Below are positions 61,300 through 64,000 of a stretch of 64,000 nt of DNA, piece after piece (position 1 is the first letter of the stretch; each line of letters opens with the position of its first letter). This DNA is from JAIVJG01 sp964236735 (lineage in GTDB: Bacteria; Acidobacteriota; Blastocatellia; Pyrinomonadales; Pyrinomonadaceae). The translations under genes and the position numbers were made by a program. The stretch is from contig CAXSFM010000012.1 in NCBI GenBank assembly GCA_964236735.1, positions 62,001-126,000 of the forward strand. The letters run 5' to 3'. Under the pieces are notes generated by a model. It had not been told where the DNA came from and searched no databases. It was given only the letters and a program-made list of their open reading frames with translations.

Positions 61300-62766
61300 T
61301 TAATTCTTTTTTTGTTGCGCTGCGAGCAGTTGTTCCCACTCGGTATGAATGGCGGGCTGACCCGGCTTGTCCGCGCGCTCGTAGGTGTGCGAGCCGAAGA
61401 AGTCGCGTTGCGCCTGCGTTAAATTGAGCGGAAGTTCTGCCGTGCGATAAGTGTCAAAGTAAGTGACGCTCGCCGCCATCCCGGCGACGGGCACGCCCGC
61501 CAGCATCGCCTCCGTCACGCAACGACGCCAGTTTGACTGCACGGCCTGAATGTAATTATTAAATTCAGCATCGAGCAGCAGGTTCGGCAAATCCGGCTGG
61601 CGGTCGTAAGCCTCTTTGATTTTGCCCAAGAATTTCGCGCGGATGATGCAGCCGCCTTTCCATATGCGCGCCGTCTCGCCGAGGTTGATGTTCCAGTTCC
61701 AGTTCTTCGACCCGGCGTGGATGAGACTCATGCCCTGCGCGTAAGAGCAAATCTTCGAGGCGTAGAGCGCGTCGTGAATGGCCGCGATAAACTCTTTTTT
61801 GTCGCCCGTGAATTTGCCGCTCGCTTCTGGCCCTTTGATTTGTTGGCTCGCCGTGACGCGCTCGTCTTTGTGCGCCGAAAGATTGCGCGAGCCGACCGCC
61901 GCATCAATTGTCGGAATGGTAATGCCGAGATCGAGCGCGATGTCGCTCGTCCACTTGCCCGTCCCCTTCTGCCCGGCCTTGTCGAGCACGAGATCAACAA
62001 GGGGCTGGCCCGACTTCGGGTCTTTGATACGCAGAATCTCCGCAGTGATTTCGATAAGATACGATTCGAGATCGCCCCTGTTCCACTCGTCGAACACGTC
62101 CGCCATTTCGTCCGCGCTCATGCCGAGCACGCGGCGCAGCATGTCGTAGGCTTCGGCGATGAGTTGCATGTCGCCGTACTCAATGCCGTTATGCACCATC
62201 TTGACGAAGTGCCCCGCGCCGCCCGGCCCGATGTAAGTGACGCATGGCCCGTCTTCAACTTTCGCGGCGATGGCTTCCCAGATGGGACGGATTTTTTCGT
62301 AAGCGTTTTTGTCTCCGCCCGGCATCAGAGAAGGCCCCCACAACGCGCCCTTCTCGCCGCCGGAGACGCCGGAGCCGATGAAGTACAACCCTTCGGCTTT
62401 CAATTCCTCTTCGCGGCGTGCGGTATCCATGAAGTAAGAGTTGCCGCCGTCAATGATGATGTCGCCCGCTTCGAGGTACGGCTTGAGCTGTGCAATCGTC
62501 CAGTCCACAGGATCGCCGGCCTTGACAAGCAGAACGATTTTGCGCGGACGCTCCAACGTCTTGACGAACTCTTCGGCAGACTTCGTGCCGATGATTTGCT
62601 TCCCCTGCGAAGCCGCCACGAACTCGTCAATCCAATCAAGCTCGCGATTGAAGACGGCCACCGAGTAGCCGTTGCGTTCCATGTTGAGCGCGAGGTTTTT
62701 GCCCATCACGCCGAGGCCGAACATGCCGATCTTCGCCGTCTTCGTCGTCTGTTCTGATGTCGCCAT
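61300..62766 (-). CDS. gnd: 6-phosphogluconate dehydrogenase (decarboxylating)
   Basis: A 488-residue enzyme converting 6-phosphogluconate to ribulose 5-phosphate. NADP fold IGMFGLGVMGKNLALNMERN; signatures GPSLMPGGDKNAYE, FVKMVHNGIEYGDMQLIAEA and KWTSDIALDLGITIPTID. This is the long, homodimeric GndA type (E. coli-like, about 470 residues). ATG 62766 is preferred over the in-frame GTG at 62772. It lies between tal-pgi and zwf. Confidence 0.97.
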   Translation of the reverse strand: MATSEQTTKTAKIGMFGLGVMGKNLALNMERNGYSVAVFNRELDWIDEFVAASQGKQIIGTKSAEEFVKTLERPRKIVLLVKAGDPVDWTIAQLKPYLEAGDIIIDGGNSYFMDTARREEELKAEGLYFIGSGVSGGEKGALWGPSLMPGGDKNAYEKIRPIWEAIAAKVEDGPCVTYIGPGGAGHFVKMVHNGIEYGDMQLIAEAYDMLRRVLGMSADEMADVFDEWNRGDLESYLIEITAEILRIKDPKSGQPLVDLVLDKAGQKGTGKWTSDIALDLGITIPTIDAAVGSRNLSAHKDERVTASQQIKGPEASGKFTGDKKEFIAAIHDALYASKICSYAQGMSLIHAGSKNWNWNINLGETARIWKGGCIIRAKFLGKIKEAYDRQPDLPNLLLDAEFNNYIQAVQSNWRRCVTEAMLAGVPVAGMAASVTYFDTYRTAELPLNLTQAQRDFFGSHTYERADKPGQPAIHTEWEQLLAAQQKKN

Positions 62767-62780
62767 AGTCACCTATCTGA

Positions 62781-62868
62781 AGTAATGAGTGATGAGTGAT
62801 AAGTGATGAGTGAAAGACAAAAGGCATCGTTGATTATATTCATCACTCATCATTCCGCATTCATCATT
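62781..62868. repeat. GTGATGA heptamer repeat with inverted arm
   Basis: Four GTGATGA/GTGATAA units (62781-62815) face CATCACTCATCATT and CATTCATCATT units (62840-62868) in the tal-pgi/gnd spacer. The right arm contains the same TCATTCCGCATTCATCA core as at 19162-19181. Confidence 0.8.
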
Positions 62869-62877
62869 GTCTCTTCA

Positions 62878-64000
62878 TCATTGTGCGGTTGCATGTGTTG
62901 AGCCAGAGAGCGGCAGCGCGTCCGCGATTAACTGCGCCAGACGTTGCAGACCGGCGAGCGTGTCCGCGCCGAGATCAACGCGAACCGCACGCCGCCCGTG
63001 TGTCGAGAGCGAGCGGAAATCGCCGAGCGCCTGCGCCCTTTTCAAAATGCTGAAAGTGTAAGGCTCGTTTGGAATCGAGAGGTCTTGTTTGTCCGGCGCG
63101 GTGAGTTGCAGGAAGACTCCCGACGCGGGGCCGCCCTTGTGGAGTTGCCCTGTCGAATGAAGAAAGCGCGGGCCGTATCCGGTCGTCGTCGCGCAGTGCG
63201 TCGCGGCGCGCAAGTGCGTGCGAATTTGCGCGATGACGGCGTCGTACTCCGCAGACTCTTCGATGTATTCGAGCAGCGCGATGTAGTCGTTTGCTCCGGC
63301 GCGCGTGAGATGCGCCTTGATGATTTCGCCGACTGAATCGCCTGACAATTCCGCGCGTGTCTTTTCGTCCGCGTAAATCGTCAGCGTGCCGTCGGTCGCC
63401 AGCGTTGCCTGTTCCGCTAACGCGCCGTCACGCTTGTAGGCTTCGAGCAATTCCTTCGTCGCGTCTTTCGATTCCTGCACGTTCGGTTGATCGAAAGGAT
63501 TGATGCCCAGACGCCAGCCCGCGAAGGCCGTCGCCAACTCCCACAGGAAAAATTCTTCGCCGAGATCGTAGAGGTCTGTCAAAGTTCGATAGACGACCGG
63601 ATGACCCGCCGCTTCTAACGCCTTCAACTTACTTTCCGTCGCGCCGTCGAGTTTGCCTACAGCAATCGAGACGAACAGGCGATCTTCGCCATAGACGGAC
63701 GGCGCTCCCAACTCTTCACCGGCGACGGGCACGATGCCCTTATCTTCCTTGCCCGTGCTCTCCGCGATGAGTTGCTCGACCCAGAGGCTGAACGAAGCGA
63801 TTTTCGAGTCGGTGATGATGGTCAACTTATCGCGCCCGGCTTTGGCGCATTCGCCGATGATCGCGCCGAGCCGCGCGCCCGGATTCTCCTTCGCCGGGAC
63901 AACGGATGCGCTGGCATGGACGACACGCTCGGCGCGGTCGAGCAATTTCTTTACGTCGAGTCCCATCAACGCCGCCGGCACGATGCCGAAATACGAGAGA
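62878..64000 (-). CDS. Transaldolase/glucose-6-phosphate isomerase, C-terminal part
   Basis: The leftward frame runs in from beyond the window end; 374 residues are visible. The SYFGIVPAALMGLDVKKLLD region and TIITDSKIASFSLWVEQLIA, with GINPFDQPNVQESKD, belong to the phosphoglucose-isomerase domain. In Blastocatellia-like and other bacteria this domain is often fused behind a transaldolase to give a bifunctional Tal-Pgi protein; the missing N-terminal part decides that. An internal GTG at 63981 is not needed because the frame stays open to 64000. It is the first visible gene of the pentose-phosphate run. Confidence 0.85.
   Translation of the reverse strand, partial: LSYFGIVPAALMGLDVKKLLDRAERVVHASASVVPAKENPGARLGAIIGECAKAGRDKLTIITDSKIASFSLWVEQLIAESTGKEDKGIVPVAGEELGAPSVYGEDRLFVSIAVGKLDGATESKLKALEAAGHPVVYRTLTDLYDLGEEFFLWELATAFAGWRLGINPFDQPNVQESKDATKELLEAYKRDGALAEQATLATDGTLTIYADEKTRAELSGDSVGEIIKAHLTRAGANDYIALLEYIEESAEYDAVIAQIRTHLRAATHCATTTGYGPRFLHSTGQLHKGGPASGVFLQLTAPDKQDLSIPNEPYTFSILKRAQALGDFRSLSTHGRRAVRVDLGADTLAGLQRLAQLIADALPLSGSTHATAQ

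Noticed and set aside
60139..61422. 427-codon rightward open frame over zwf
   Set aside because: Entirely antisense to a recognised zwf gene and spilling into gnd; no domain recognised.
61717..62757. 346-codon rightward open frame over gnd
   Set aside because: Antisense shadow of a conserved gene.

Overview
The window reads like a chromosomal segment of an Acidobacteriota bacterium, most likely class Blastocatellia (Pyrinomonadaceae-like). This is inferred from a secreted protein with two DUF4214-type modules, the general protein style, a GC-rich diderm genome (TolC, envelope glycosyltransferases) and a complete SUF operon behind an Rrf2 regulator. No 16S gene is present, so the assignment is an inference.

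Layout. (1) 1-9276: one end of an integrated element. A leftward phage-like early block (Zn-ribbon protein, Sak4-like AAA ATPase, small ORFs, HTH and SWIM-like proteins, Cro-like XRE) faces a rightward repressor across a divergent promoter. Next come a small secreted Pro-rich peptide gene, a divergent TPR/AAA+/Fis regulator, a secreted protein and a tyrosine integrase that abuts tRNA-Leu(GAG). (2) 9280-13037: conserved gap-pgk-tpiA-secG-tRNA-Leu(GAG) block. (3) 13.5-37 kb: envelope functions: TolC-like protein, glycosyltransferases, PBP4-type carboxypeptidase, prepilin peptidase, histidine kinase, UbiD-family decarboxylase, an M16 peptidase pair, an FHA-transmembrane-protease fusion, and a translationally coupled three-gene operon ending in a flippase-FtsX fusion. 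(4) 37-43.6 kb: peptide and amino-acid salvage, with a racemase/M20 deacylase/GNAT trio that matches a D-to-L amino-acid conversion pathway, plus gamma-glutamyltransferase and Xaa-Pro aminopeptidase. (5) 43.7-50.0 kb: rrf2-sufBCDSU with a 24-bp-phased palindrome array at the promoter. (6) 50.1-55.3 kb: a second accessory island with two copies of a 179-bp GC-rich repeat, a structured non-coding stretch, five small leftward phage-like genes and a start-less tyrosine recombinase. (7) 55.4-64 kb: a DUF4214 protein, then a glucose/pentose-phosphate gene run (tal-pgi, gnd, zwf, opcA, glk, pgl).

At many junctions the chromosome carries heptamer-based tandem repeats (TGATGAG/GATGAAT/GGTGAAT/TCAGTGG types), often as long perfect palindromes. 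The most novel candidates are the peptide/TPR-AAA regulator module, the flippase-FtsX operon, the phased suf operator array and the structured repeat island. All functional statements come from reading motifs and context; no database search was run.
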